The translations under genes were made by a program, and so were the position numbers. DNA of 64,000 nucleotides from Cercis canadensis (taxonomy: Eukaryota; Streptophyta; Magnoliopsida; Fabales; Fabaceae): contig QAOA01006617.1 in the NCBI GenBank assembly GCA_003255065.1, positions 796,939 through 860,938 of the forward strand. The letters run 5' to 3'. The notes below the pieces were generated by a model that was not told the origin of the DNA, made no database searches, and worked only from the letters and a program-made list of their open reading frames with translations. This document shows, piece after piece, positions 24,401 through 35,776 of this stretch (its first letter is position 1; the number at the start of each line of letters is the position of its first letter).

Positions 24401-27400
24401 ATTTGTTTCCCTGAACATTTCACTAATTTTCTTCAGGAAGAAAAAAAAAATATTCCCAATGGGGGAAGGGTGAGAAGGGCATGGTGGAAGACCTTGGTCA
24501 TGATTTTTCTTTTGTTTTTATTGATTTTTGTTTCCTTAATGCATACATGACCGAAACAATAATCTAATTTCCTTTATGCACGTATAGTTTTACTGGAACT
24601 GGAAGCTCCTTTCTTTGCTTCCTGTTTCTTTTTGGTTTCCTCATTATTTTAGTCTTCCAAGAGAGATGATGGGAAAAGGTGACCAAGGGCTTCATGCAGA
24701 ACCCTGGTTGTGATTCACCATTGGTTCTCTGTTGTATTTTAGGCTCTTAGGAAAAGCGAGAATCATACTGTATCTGTAGCATTTTCCCCTTGATTTTATA
24801 CTTTCCTCATTCCAGATGTTGAATTACCAAGTGTCTTGCAGATGGGACTTCTGTATTTACCAAGGCAGTGTGATTGATCACCTTGATGGCCACACAGATA
24901 TTGTTCACATGCAGCTCTACAATGATTGGCTACCATGGTAAGATATGAAACCTTGTTAAAGAGGACTTGGACAGCATATATGTTGTTAATGTCTTATTTA
25001 CAGGGGAATGAAGCGAAGAGATCTGCTATTACGACGTTATTGGAGACGAGAGGATGATGGGACATATGGTACTAGTTTATGAAGTTAATTTTAGTATTAT
25101 AATGAACATTTGTTTATTGTTATCTATCTTTAATTTTTGTTCTTTCGTTGTGTCACAGTATTATTATACGATTCTGTGCATAACAAGAAGTGTCCACCAC
25201 AGCGAGGCTATGTCCGTGCTTGCCTTAAAAGTAATGTATGCTTTAAGTTATATTATAGTTATATCTTTAATTGTAACCTTATGGCTCACAATGGCTGCAC
25301 TAAGAAATGGAAGATGAATGTTACTGCAGTAAATTTTTATGAAACACGATACAAAAACATCCTTCACAGTTTGCATATAGAATTTTTTATTGGCTTCTCT
25401 TCATTTTCCTTGGTCAATACCAATTTCTTTAATGATCAATAGTGTTATATCTCTGTTCTCATAAGTAATAAGTCACTAAGTGAGTTTCCCTGAAACTATT
25501 CTACATATATAGATATATTTGGAAATATAGGGGATCTCTAATCGCCTCATCTGTGAATAGAATTCCTATCAAAAACTATTTTATAGGAGTTCTATCAAAA
25601 TTCATTTTATAAAAGGGTCCAAGTTTACATATCAGTCTTAGAGAATGAAAGTATTAATTCAAATGAAATCTTTCTCTTGCTCTTTAGTCTTTTGTAATCT
25701 TAGTTACTATTTTATTAATTCTTTATTGTATAAGTGATTTCCTAGTTCAGAAAAGACTAATACGGGTTTCAAAAGCCTAACAATTTTCCTGGAACACAGC
25801 TATCAAGTTCTCATATTTTTACTGAGATGCTAGTAAAGATTACCATTAAACAATTTGCTGCTGCTATATGTTTCTGAAATATGATATTGGAAATCTAGTC
25901 AAAAAAATATTTGTGCTTATTCATCTCATCTTGACCTGATTATGGGTTTAACTACACTTGTAGGGAGGTTTTCATTATATTTCATATTTATCTTGATCTT
26001 TGACAGGTGGAGGATTTGTAGTAACTCCTGTGAACAATGGAAAACAGTCACTTGTAAAACACATGCTTGCTGTTGATTGGAAGTTCTGGAAATTGTATCT
26101 ACGTCCCTCATCTGCACGATCCATAACCATCCGAATGCTCGAGAGAGTTGCAGGTACATTTATTATATGATAAGCAAATTGCATTTCCATATAGCTTTCC
26201 CGCAAATGGATATTCTTATACATAAATTCTCACGTTACAACTTTCTCACCATTTGCAGCATTAAGAGAGCTTTTTAAGGCCAAAGAAGGAAACTTCTCTA
26301 AATCCTCAGCTACTAAATGGACAAAAGATATTGAGTTGCCCCTGACTGAGAAGGGGGATACTAAGACTGAAGTTCCAGATGAGAGCGGGACGGTCGGGGA
26401 GCCTGTCATAATCGAAGATGAGGTGGACAAACCGCGTGCAAGTTTAATGGGATTGAATGATTCTGATGAGTTTTTTGATGTTCCTGAACCAACAGACTAT
26501 GATCAATTTGAGAATGAGTGGCACCATGACTTGACTTCAGACCAGCCCACTGTGGTACTTTCACTTATCAATATCAAGTTCGATAACTTTGAACTTTTCC
26601 AGAACAGCACTTCTTGGTACTTTTACCAGGATTTGACCTTATATGCAATGTTTTGAACTTTTTATCCTTTTAAGTGGGAACTTGCTTGGGCAGGATTGTT
26701 TATCATTATCAAGGATTTGGAAAAAAATATATATATATATCATTTAAAAAATATTAGCATGTGGATTTTTTTTTTTNTTTTTTTTTTCTGTATCCAACCT
26801 GTGATAACTGCCTAAACCATAAATATTAGATGAAAAATATCATTTAGAAATACTATAAATTCATGTCTTCATTTTTCCTTCACTTTATCTGCATTTTAGG
26901 AGTGATTGATTTTGATGGGATTAAGATTAAATGGTCTTCTCTTTTCATTCCTTTTTACATTTCCCTTAGTTTCTTGATGAAGTGGTATCATTTTCACCCC
27001 TTAATTTTCATTTCTCTCATAGCCATTGCTTCCATTTTTTTCATCTCTTAAAACAAAGGGTAAAGAGTGCTTTTTGAAGTCTCCTGGCCTGTTAAGCTTA
27101 ACTCCACAGGCTAGGAGACTTCATTTTCGGGTTCATCTGTTTGTTAACTTCTGGTTATAGGCTTGGTTAAAAAAATCCCACATTCTCACTTAAGTCCTCC
27201 ATTGGCGATTCAGTTTCTCCTAAAGATGTTCACATTAATCCCACAATTATGAATTCTCAAATGTTTCATTACTGTTAAGGGACCTGCAATTTCCATAAGA
27301 CATCTATTGGACTTATGTTTTCTGCACTTTTTAATGTTTTTGTTCTTTATTCTGTCAAAATATATTTTAATGATTGATATGTCTTGCATATTAATTGTTG

Positions 27401-29670
27401 ATGGAATTGAAACTCTGGGATGCACAGAATGTGTACCCCTCCAAATTATCAGCTTCCAGTTTGGTCAAAAAATTACATGATCTTGCAGGTTAGCATTGTT
27501 ATTTGTATTCATAGTTTTTTAACATAATGTAGGAATGGGATGTATGTAACATATTTTTCAAAAATATTTTCTAAGCAAATGGCTCGAAACATATTTTGCA
27601 GTTCAGAAGAAGGGGTATATGGACTTACAAGAGGTTGCCAGGGAGGAAAGCATGTCCTGCTCTTATGGAGCCACTCTTCAGAAGGACCCTAGTTGTACTT
27701 TACCCTGTAGCTGGGCTGCAGCTGATCCATCTGCATTTTTAATTCGTGGAGAAACTTATTTACAAGATCATCAGAAGGTATTTTACCAAATGTAGACTTC
27801 GAGCTATAAGAATTCAATTGCAGAAACATTATTTCGAAAGTCCTGGAAAAATTCCCGTTGGTCCTTGTTTGATCAAAACAGCTTGTTTCAATGTTTCTCC
27901 ATTTTAACTTGAAAATGTGAAAATATTGTAATCTATGTTAGCTGACCCTGTTCGCATCTCCTATTTAAATTTGTGATGGCACATTATGATTGATAAGTGC
28001 AGAATGTGAACCAACATTCTTAACAATAGTAAAACTTTTTATATCATTTTTCTTAAATTTTCTGGGGTAGTTATTTTTCTCTTTTCCAGGTCAAGGCAAA
28101 AGGTTCCTTAATGCAAATAGTTGGTGTAGATTGGCTTCGATCAGACAGGCAAGAAGAAGATCTGGGCAGTCGTCCTGGAGGCATTGTCGAGGTTTAGTCT
28201 CTTTCCTTTGTTTGCTAATTTTTTATAGTTTCATTTTTGGTTAAAACGTACCCTTCAACTTTGGCCTTTGTGTAAAGCTGCCTCAACTTTTTTGTTAATT
28301 AATTTCCTAAACTACAAGAAATCTCCCCATGGTTCCTTTTGCCTGACTTCCATTAATACATATGCACCCTTCAGTTTGTTATTGTTAATAAAAGTTGGAT
28401 AGAAGTGTCTATTTGGAGATTTAACAAAGCTCAAGTGATTATTGCAAAATTAAAAGGGGCAGTAGTTTGCAAGGGGCCAAAATTGAAGGGGGTAAAGTGC
28501 AATTTTTCTTTCTTTTATGATTGAGGGTTCATAATATTATATCACAAACCACTGCTGAAAAGTCTTCATATATGTGCTTTTGGATTTATATAGAAATATG
28601 CTAGAAGAGGTGGACCAGAATTCTTCTTCATCGTCAACATACAGGTGATTGTGGCCTCATCTTGATCAACATTGTAATCATCATTATCATTATCAACCTC
28701 AAGTATCACATTGTTTGCTTTATACCAATTATGGATCAGGTGCCTGGAAGTACTATGTACGCCTTGGCGCTATATTTCATGATGAAAACTCCTTTGGAAG
28801 ACAATCCTTTATTGAAGCGCTTTGTTGACGGAGATGATGCTTTCAGGAATTCAAGACTTAAGCTGATACCATACATTTCTAAGGTTGATGACATTAATAA
28901 GTTTTAGTTGGTACCCTGCATTTCTAAGGTTAGTTAAGTCATAATATCATTTTCTTATGTTTTTTACATTCCCTGTGATTTGTTTTTATCAGGGATCATG
29001 GATAGTCAAACAAAGTGTTGGAAAGAAAGCATGCTTGATAGGCCAAGCACTAGAATCACATTATATTCGTGGGAACAACTATCTGGAGGTAACATAACCA
29101 AATCTTCATCATTGTTGAAAGTTTAAACAGATTTAACGATTACTATTATAATTTTGCTTGTAATTTATTTCCGTCTTTCTGACACACTCAAAGACAAATT
29201 TGAAGTTGATCTTTGAGATACAAACTTCCATGACTAGTTTTAGGTTGTTTCTCATGTTTTATAAGCTAACTTTGAACTATGTCTAATATCAGATTCTAAT
29301 CGATGTTGGATCTTCAACAGTCGCAAGAGGGGTAGTTAACTTAGTTCTTGGATACCTGAATCATTTGGTCATAGAAATGGCATTTGTGATACAGGTAAAT
29401 AGAATTTATCAGTGTAGCTTTTTAATGGTGAATGTACCTTTCTGCTGAGCCTACTAAACCAACATGAAGATTGGTGAAGGGAAGGTTATCTGCTGACATA
29501 TTTAGAAGTTTAAGTGTGAATGTGTGATGATGTTACTTGTTTCCTTATTGACATTACATATCTACCAACCTGTGCAGGCTAACACAGAAGAGGAGCTCCC
29601 AGAAGCCCTCCTTGGATCATGTCGACTCAATTATCTTGATGCTTCCAAATCATTTGTGGTGAAACCTTAA
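21460..29670 (+). CDS. EDR2L: EDR2-like PH-START-DUF1336 protein
   Basis: Twenty-one exons: 21460-21612, 22181-22255, 22370-22423, 22504-22569, 22649-22710, 23103-23233, 23306-23352, 23428-23528, 24842-24937, 25004-25068, 25159-25230, 26007-26153, 26259-26554, 27428-27488, 27602-27777, 28090-28191, 28594-28644, 28740-28883, 28993-29088, 29293-29394 and 29578-29670. They total 2190 bases, or 729 aa plus stop, with every junction in frame. A pleckstrin-homology domain (about 8-115, starting EGWLYIIGSNRFG) is followed by a START lipid-binding domain (about 155-375, with WDDHPAIMAVG, VHMQLYNDW and LLRRYWRREDDGTY). A linker with acidic residues follows, then the EDR2_C/DUF1336 domain from about 510 (CSWAAADPSAFLIRG, GPEFFFIVNIQVPGSTMY, SWIVKQSVGKKACLIGQ). 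Arabidopsis EDR2 binds PI4P and restrains salicylate-linked cell death and powdery-mildew resistance. This protein belongs to the same family, but the exact orthologue is not certain. Length is normal. Confidence 0.95.
24128..24458 (+). repeat. Near-identical duplication around N in EDR2-like intron 8
   Basis: Copy 1 (24128-24289) and copy 2 (24291-24458) are separated by one N at 24290. They differ by an extra GCATTT unit in copy 2 and an A/C difference (GACTACTGG versus GACTCCTGG). The pattern fits two overlapping allelic contig ends joined without merging rather than a real tandem repeat. Confidence 0.8.
27075..27123 (+). repeat. Intronic inverted repeat, 18-bp arms
   Basis: Arms 27075-27092 (TGAAGTCTCCTGGCCTGT) and 27106-27123 are complementary with a single mismatch and a 13-base loop. 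They lie in EDR2-like intron 13. The hairpin is shorter than usual for a plant microRNA precursor; see findings. Confidence 0.75.
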
Positions 29671-30503
29671 TTTCCACTTGGGAATTCTATTATATCATGG
29701 GAAGATGCTGATATTCTAACACCAAAAGGAAAAGAACAAAAAAAATTAAAGGATGATAGGTGCAACATGTTAAAGGACTTGTGTATTCATTATTATTATT
29801 TTGCTTCCAGTCAAATTGAATTGGTGGTGGGAGTTTTCCTAAGATTCCTCTCTAGGGCAATTCAATTTTCAGAGCAGCCGTTCACTAATCTTTTTTCTCC
29901 TTTTTCCTTTTTGGGGTTGGAGGTTCTGGTATATATAATGATCAATCATATGCTGCACAAAAGTCTCATCCTTTGTCTGATTCCACTAATTAATATGCAG
30001 CGCAGAAATAAAAATGATGAGGAAAAATTATTTACAAGTTCTAAAAATTTAAAGTGATTATTATGGAGCACTTTTGACCATTTATTCCACAAGGCCATAT
30101 ACACGCACTTTCTAAATTGACTCCTAAAAACGCAGAGACAGAAATTAATTATTTAATTAACACATGATATTAATAATTACCTATATAAGCAAAATAAATA
30201 CATAGAGCTAATATATGATAACTATATGTAATTTCACATAAGTCATTGTATTCTAGTTTTGGTGCCCTATTAGTTGTTATCATGTTGATTACATATAGTT
30301 CTTCTATTTAAAATACCGTTCTGATGTGAATTTGGGTGAACTTTTAAGGGACAAATTCAGAAAACGAGTTGTAATTATATTTTGTGCTAGCACTTGTGTG
30401 GAATAATGGTAAAAAAAAAAATACTCCACAATAGTTACTTTGAAATTTAAGAAATTATAAATAATCTTTTAAAACAACAACAACAATAATAATAAAATAA
30501 TAG

Positions 30504-30706
30504 AGATTCTATGATACTACATGAATATATCATACTACACTTACGTATTATAAGTAATTTTTATATTTTATTATATATAAATATAATTTTTTTTATTTTC
30601 TCAAACAAATTTAAAAACAGTTAACTTGTACACATGTCATTCGCATATTAGCTATTCTCATGACATACTACAAAGTATCTAAGAAATCTCCATAAAATAA
30701 TTTTAA
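30504..30706 (+). repeat. Dispersed repeat B, copy 2
   Basis: This segment is homologous to 20283-20490 in the same orientation, sharing AGATTCTATGATACTA, TTTTCTCAAACAAA, ACACATGTCATTC and the TATCTAAGAAA end. The two copies flank the EDR2-like gene. Substitutions and small indels are frequent, so the insertions are old. Confidence 0.65.
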
Positions 30707-33700
30707 AAAGTGAAGGGTCTACATGGATATAAGAAGGCCCAATTTAATTTGGGGTCTGGCCCAACAAACAGCCATGAGATTGTATCTTTTTCCACCGGCA
30801 AAGCCCATCAACATAGTCCAATCCATGTTTGCATTTTAGCCTACTTCACTTTGTTTGACGCCCACCCTAAGTTCTTTCATTTTTTTTTTTTTTTTTTTTC
30901 TTGTAGGGTGGGTACGAGCAAGAGCAATCCATATATATGGTTTAAATCAAAATAATTTTTCGAATAATAGCACATATTTTTTTGGAAGAATTATTGGAAT
31001 TCTTGAAATCCAAGACCTAAGTATCTCAAATTGATTTTTTGAACTGATTAACATTAAATGTTCTTTATGATTCCTAAAAGTTCATGGCTTTTCTAACATT
31101 CTCTCATTTTCTTTTGGCAAAGAGAAAGTTGTCTCCATCCTCACATCACACTGTCCAAAATCCATTAACCACTTTGCATTACCAATGCCACTGTTATATA
31201 AAGACCCATGAATCATGAGTGATAATCAACAATGGATGTTAGTGATTTGTAAGAGCATTGTGCACTCTATCCTTCACTATTACAATATTAATGATTCATG
31301 GTAACATTGATTTCCAAACCATCAACAGTCACACCCACTGAAGTTTGCATTTTGCATATGCACCTTATATTTCTTTACATCGACAACTGCAAGCTGATGT
31401 AAAAGCTTCAATTAAGGAAATGGATAGTCCTAATTATTTGGAATTTTTTTCTTTTTTATTTAATTTTTTTTTAGTTATGTAAGAGTACAATGTATTTTGA
31501 AACCTATAACATCAAATACTCTAATTATTTTAACCAGAAAAAATGTCATTGGAACCTTTGACATTAAACCATTGTATTAGATGTAAAGCACATTATTATT
31601 GCACATAAATAGTCTTGTAAGGTTTTATGAGACCATGCCTATCAATTTAGCACCATATCTTTCAAGTGCATGGGCCACCCAACAGATATCTTTCAAGTGC
31701 AATAATTGAATCTCAATTGTCTCTTCAATTTAGATCAAATGGTTTGGTAATTGTGATCTATGGATGCAAGGAAAAAAAAAAAAAATCACTATAGGAGAAA
31801 ATAAGAGTTCAATTTCTCAATACTCAAATCTCAAAATCGATACACACAAGTCCCTATGCCCTTTTATACAGTTCAAAGTCCTCACTCACTAACTTGGAGT
31901 ACAAAAAAGGAATAATATTTGTTTTTATTGGAAAAAGGAATAATATTTTAAACAAAGGAAAATAATTAGGAGTTATTTGGTGTGTTGTAATCTTCACGTA
32001 GGCATGTAGCATATATCAGTATTTCATATATGTGTTTTGGGACATTGATATAAGATTACAGCTATTTCTTTCATCCTTTATTAAAATATTTTCAATGATT
32101 ATATATTGCCTTGTCAAGATAAATTTAAAAATATTTTCTGAGTGCATATCATAATACTTGAAGCATATTATTCTCAAATAATTTGAAAAGGGAAAAGAAA
32201 TATGTCGGTAGTAGTTGACTAGTTGCATTGATTTTGATCCAAGTATCACCATTATGAATACTTAGCTTGCTATTTTCTTGTCCTCTTTAATTATTTTGTT
32301 TTTTTGATTGTGGGGTTGGATTGGATTTGTGCCATTAATTATAAATGTATAAGTCAATCATGGGTTGGGCTTCTTGATATTGTTTTTTTTTTCTAATAGT
32401 ACTTGAGTTAGCCCACAAAATATGTAATATAAACCCCAACATTAACACATGGGAAAAATTAATTACATAAATATTTTTTAGATGTATAAAAGTGTATATA
32501 TAATTGTATAGGTGACTCTATTCAGTCACCTTGACTCAAATAGAGTCATTTATATGATAATGCAAGTTTGTATATATGAAAGTTATTCAATTACTATGGA
32601 AAGTATTTATGTTGGCCCATATATTACATTTTGATCATTCCTCTTCCAATGAGTAGAATAAGTATGTGTTTGGATTAGCCTAAAAAAAAAAAAAGATTAT
32701 GGAATAGTTTCCTCTAGAAATTTTCAATCCAGTTACCTTGCTATTTACTATTTAGGGGTGGAAAAATGAATAATTTTGTAATTGAGTGGAAATTGTTGTC
32801 TAAAAAGTGTGGTGAATACCCCAATAAACCTTTAGAGTAGGGTAGACCCTCAAACTAGGACTGATAGAGACACTGGTGTCAACCCTTGGAGTTATGTCCC
32901 CAATGTTTTTGATAAGTTGTGGGTTGCCACTCCCTCTACTCTCCATAACGCCATTTTCCTCATTGCATTCATGATGTACATTGTACACCATTACCATAAT
33001 TATCTTCCCAGAAATGCCCTTGTCTAGCACTCATGAATTCACTATATACAAAGGGCACAATGTCATTCTATCACATTTTAAATTTTAAAACATTGTCCCA
33101 GTTGTGTCAATTGTTTGAGGTACCACGTGGCATGTGTCCACATTCAGGGACGTTTTCTTCTTTTTTTTAGTCTTTTTTTTTTTCTCTTCATTAATTAATA
33201 AATACTACTATATTGTAAACATAAATGATTCTCTTACACCTCTTTAAAGAAATGTAATAGGCGTTAAAAGGTCAGAATTATACAAAAATAAAATTAATAT
33301 AGATCTTCAATGAGTTCCATTTAAAATTTAATAATTCTAATAAAACTCTAAACTCAAAAAATTTTGTCTGCTAATAAAAATGTGATAAGTTTATTAAAAT
33401 CAACCGAGATTTAAATTCTAGAACTAACACTTTAAATTTTTTTTTTAAATGTATCAAGATAATATAAGAGTGTGCCTTTAAGATATTTTAAGAAGAACTT
33501 AATCTTAGTGTCTAAAAATTATTGTAAAGGAGAAAAAAATCTAATAAAATAAAAATAAAAAAATATATAACTAAGCCAATAACCTGAGGATTTAGTCCTA
33601 TTTCCATTAATCATAAAAATAAATATTATAAAGATGTAATATTATGTATTATTTTCTGTTTTTTTTTTGGAACGCATTATAATCTCTTGTAAGTTGTAAT

Positions 33701-33903
33701 AGAAAAATAATAAAAGAAAAGAGATGGATGCAAATATGAAAGGAGTATTGAAGTGACTATCGCTTTCATTTCACTATTCTCGGCGTCAAATTCGGTGATT
33801 GCAATTGCAATAGTCTGAAATACAATGTATTTCCATTGGATTCAACCTAACAAACAAAAAATTCTATTTTCTACTTATTTATTGCAAATAATAAAAAAAA
33901 AAG

Positions 33904-33925
33904 GCCACGTGGCAATATCACGTGA
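33904..33925. promoter_or_regulatory. Paired palindromic G-boxes
   Basis: GCCACGTGGC (33904-33913) and TCACGTGA (33918-33925) are perfect palindromes four bases apart, both with the CACGTG core bound by plant bZIP and bHLH factors. No gene start is visible nearby. Whether they act is unknown. Confidence 0.45.
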
Positions 33926-34801
33926 CATATTTATTATCTCTGCGTTCCAGCACAGATGATATCGTAAGAGCGAAGAAATGTTCTTGTCGTTCGTTTATTT
34001 CGTTTTTTAAGAAGACTAGGAGCGAGCATTGATACTTAGCCAAACAACAACAAAAATAAATAAATAAATAAATAAGAGGAATTTCTTTAAAATATATTGG
34101 CAAATGAGAGATCTCACAACAAATTATATATTATATGTGTAAGTAATTAAGATGTAATGTTTGATTAATTAAATATATTATTGGTACTCTTGATTCATTT
34201 GTTCAACTTATCACATGCTTCCGAAGATCTTTGCAAGATAGAGTATCCAAAAACAAAATATTCAAATGCAATTCTTTTGTCACTATATATATTATACAAT
34301 TTTTTCTATAATTTATCAAGAAATATTTTAGATTCAAACATTTATATTATTTTCGGTTCAATTGCACTTTGAGTTGTCATCAAGACTATCAATAATATGT
34401 TTAAAGCATTTAAATTTTAAAAAAGTGAATTATAATCTGCTATGTATTAAAAGATTAATTAAAAAAAATATTGGTATTAAAGATGATGAAAGCNTTTTTT
34501 TGCCCTTAAAAGTGCCAATCAAACAATTTAATTGATAAAATTTAATTGGCATAATCACAAATATTTGAAATTGAATTTACATCTCACCAGAGAGCAGTTG
34601 CTTGATATATTTCTTAAATAAAAAATGAAATTAATTTTCTAAAATAATTTGAAAATATTATTAAAAAATAAGATATAGAAATGACAGCATATTCCGTATA
34701 AGATTATTTATAAATGAATCAAATTACCAATTGATCTATTTTGAAATAAGTGTCAAAAAATGTAATATTTAACTAAAAAAAATTGTCTAATTTTTATTGT
34801 C

Positions 34802-34838
34802 AAGATGATATGAGATTATNAAGATGATAGGAGATTAT
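34802..34838 (+). repeat. Short duplication around N
   Basis: An 18-base segment AAGATGATATGAGATTAT (34802-34819) recurs after N34820 at 34821-34838 with one difference. This is the same assembly pattern as at the other Ns, on a small scale. Confidence 0.6.
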
Positions 34839-35747
34839 AACTTCATTTAAATTAATAAGTAGCTCCTATTATTTTATTTTATTTTATTCAACAATCTCTT
34901 TTAAATATTCGTTTAAAAAAATATTTTTAATACTAACAAAATTCTTCATAATTTTTTTTTAACCAAACAGTAATGCACGTGAACTTTCCTTTCTTTTGCA
35001 GTCTATACAATCAGATAAAAAATTTCAATTTTACCGTAGAAAAGATAAAAAAAAATTTCAAATACAAAATTTTAATATCTAATGAATGGTTGATTTGATG
35101 ATTTGACGATAACTATGTGGTCTTAATTAAATTCAACAACATTGCAATTTGACAATTTCCACGTTAATGGCACAATTATTACTATCTAAGTTTTTATTGA
35201 ACCCACATAAGTTTACATAATGTAAAATGAGTTACTATATAAAAAGTTTTTTTTTTTTTCTAAATTCAAAATCTCTTTCCAGAAGAAACTCAATAATGCT
35301 TAAACAATTATAATTTTTTTATTTTTCATTATATTTTGCATAAATTATTTTGGATCAAATGAGCGCAGTTACATTGACTTGTTACTGTTAGAATTTATGT
35401 GAAAAAGCCACTAAAATTATATAAAAAAACAATAAAAACTAAAATAATTTTATTTAATTAAAAAAATTGATAAATTTTATCCTAATTTAGAATTATTATT
35501 AAATAAAGTAAAAATGATGAAAATTATCACCTCCACATGGGTCCTATTTTGTTACCACTATTCATTTCAGCGTCAACGATCGAAAATCTGAAGATTAACG
35601 GAAAACCGTTGGGTGTACGGAGTCACAAGAAAGTCAAGATAAGACCCACCGACGCCTTTCCAAAGTAGTGCTAGTCATGGGATTCAGGTCCAGTAACCTT
35701 CCTTAGCCGGTAATTAAGCCTCTTCCACCTCTTATTCCCAGTAGCAC

Positions 35748-35776
35748 TGTCGGTGCCTTGATTGTCGGCACCGACA
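35748..35776. promoter_or_regulatory. Inverted repeat with two opposed DRE/CRT cores
   Basis: TGTCGGTGCC (35748-35757) and GGCACCGACA (35767-35776) are perfect inverted arms with a nine-base spacer. Each contains the ACCGAC core of the dehydration-responsive (DRE/CRT) element bound by DREB/CBF factors. A third CCGAC occurs just upstream near 35651. It lies in a GC-richer patch (35560-35790) inside AT-rich DNA. Confidence 0.5.

Noticed and set aside
32800..33030. 76-codon minus-strand open frame
   Set aside because: No family similarity, and no promoter or splice context that supports a gene.
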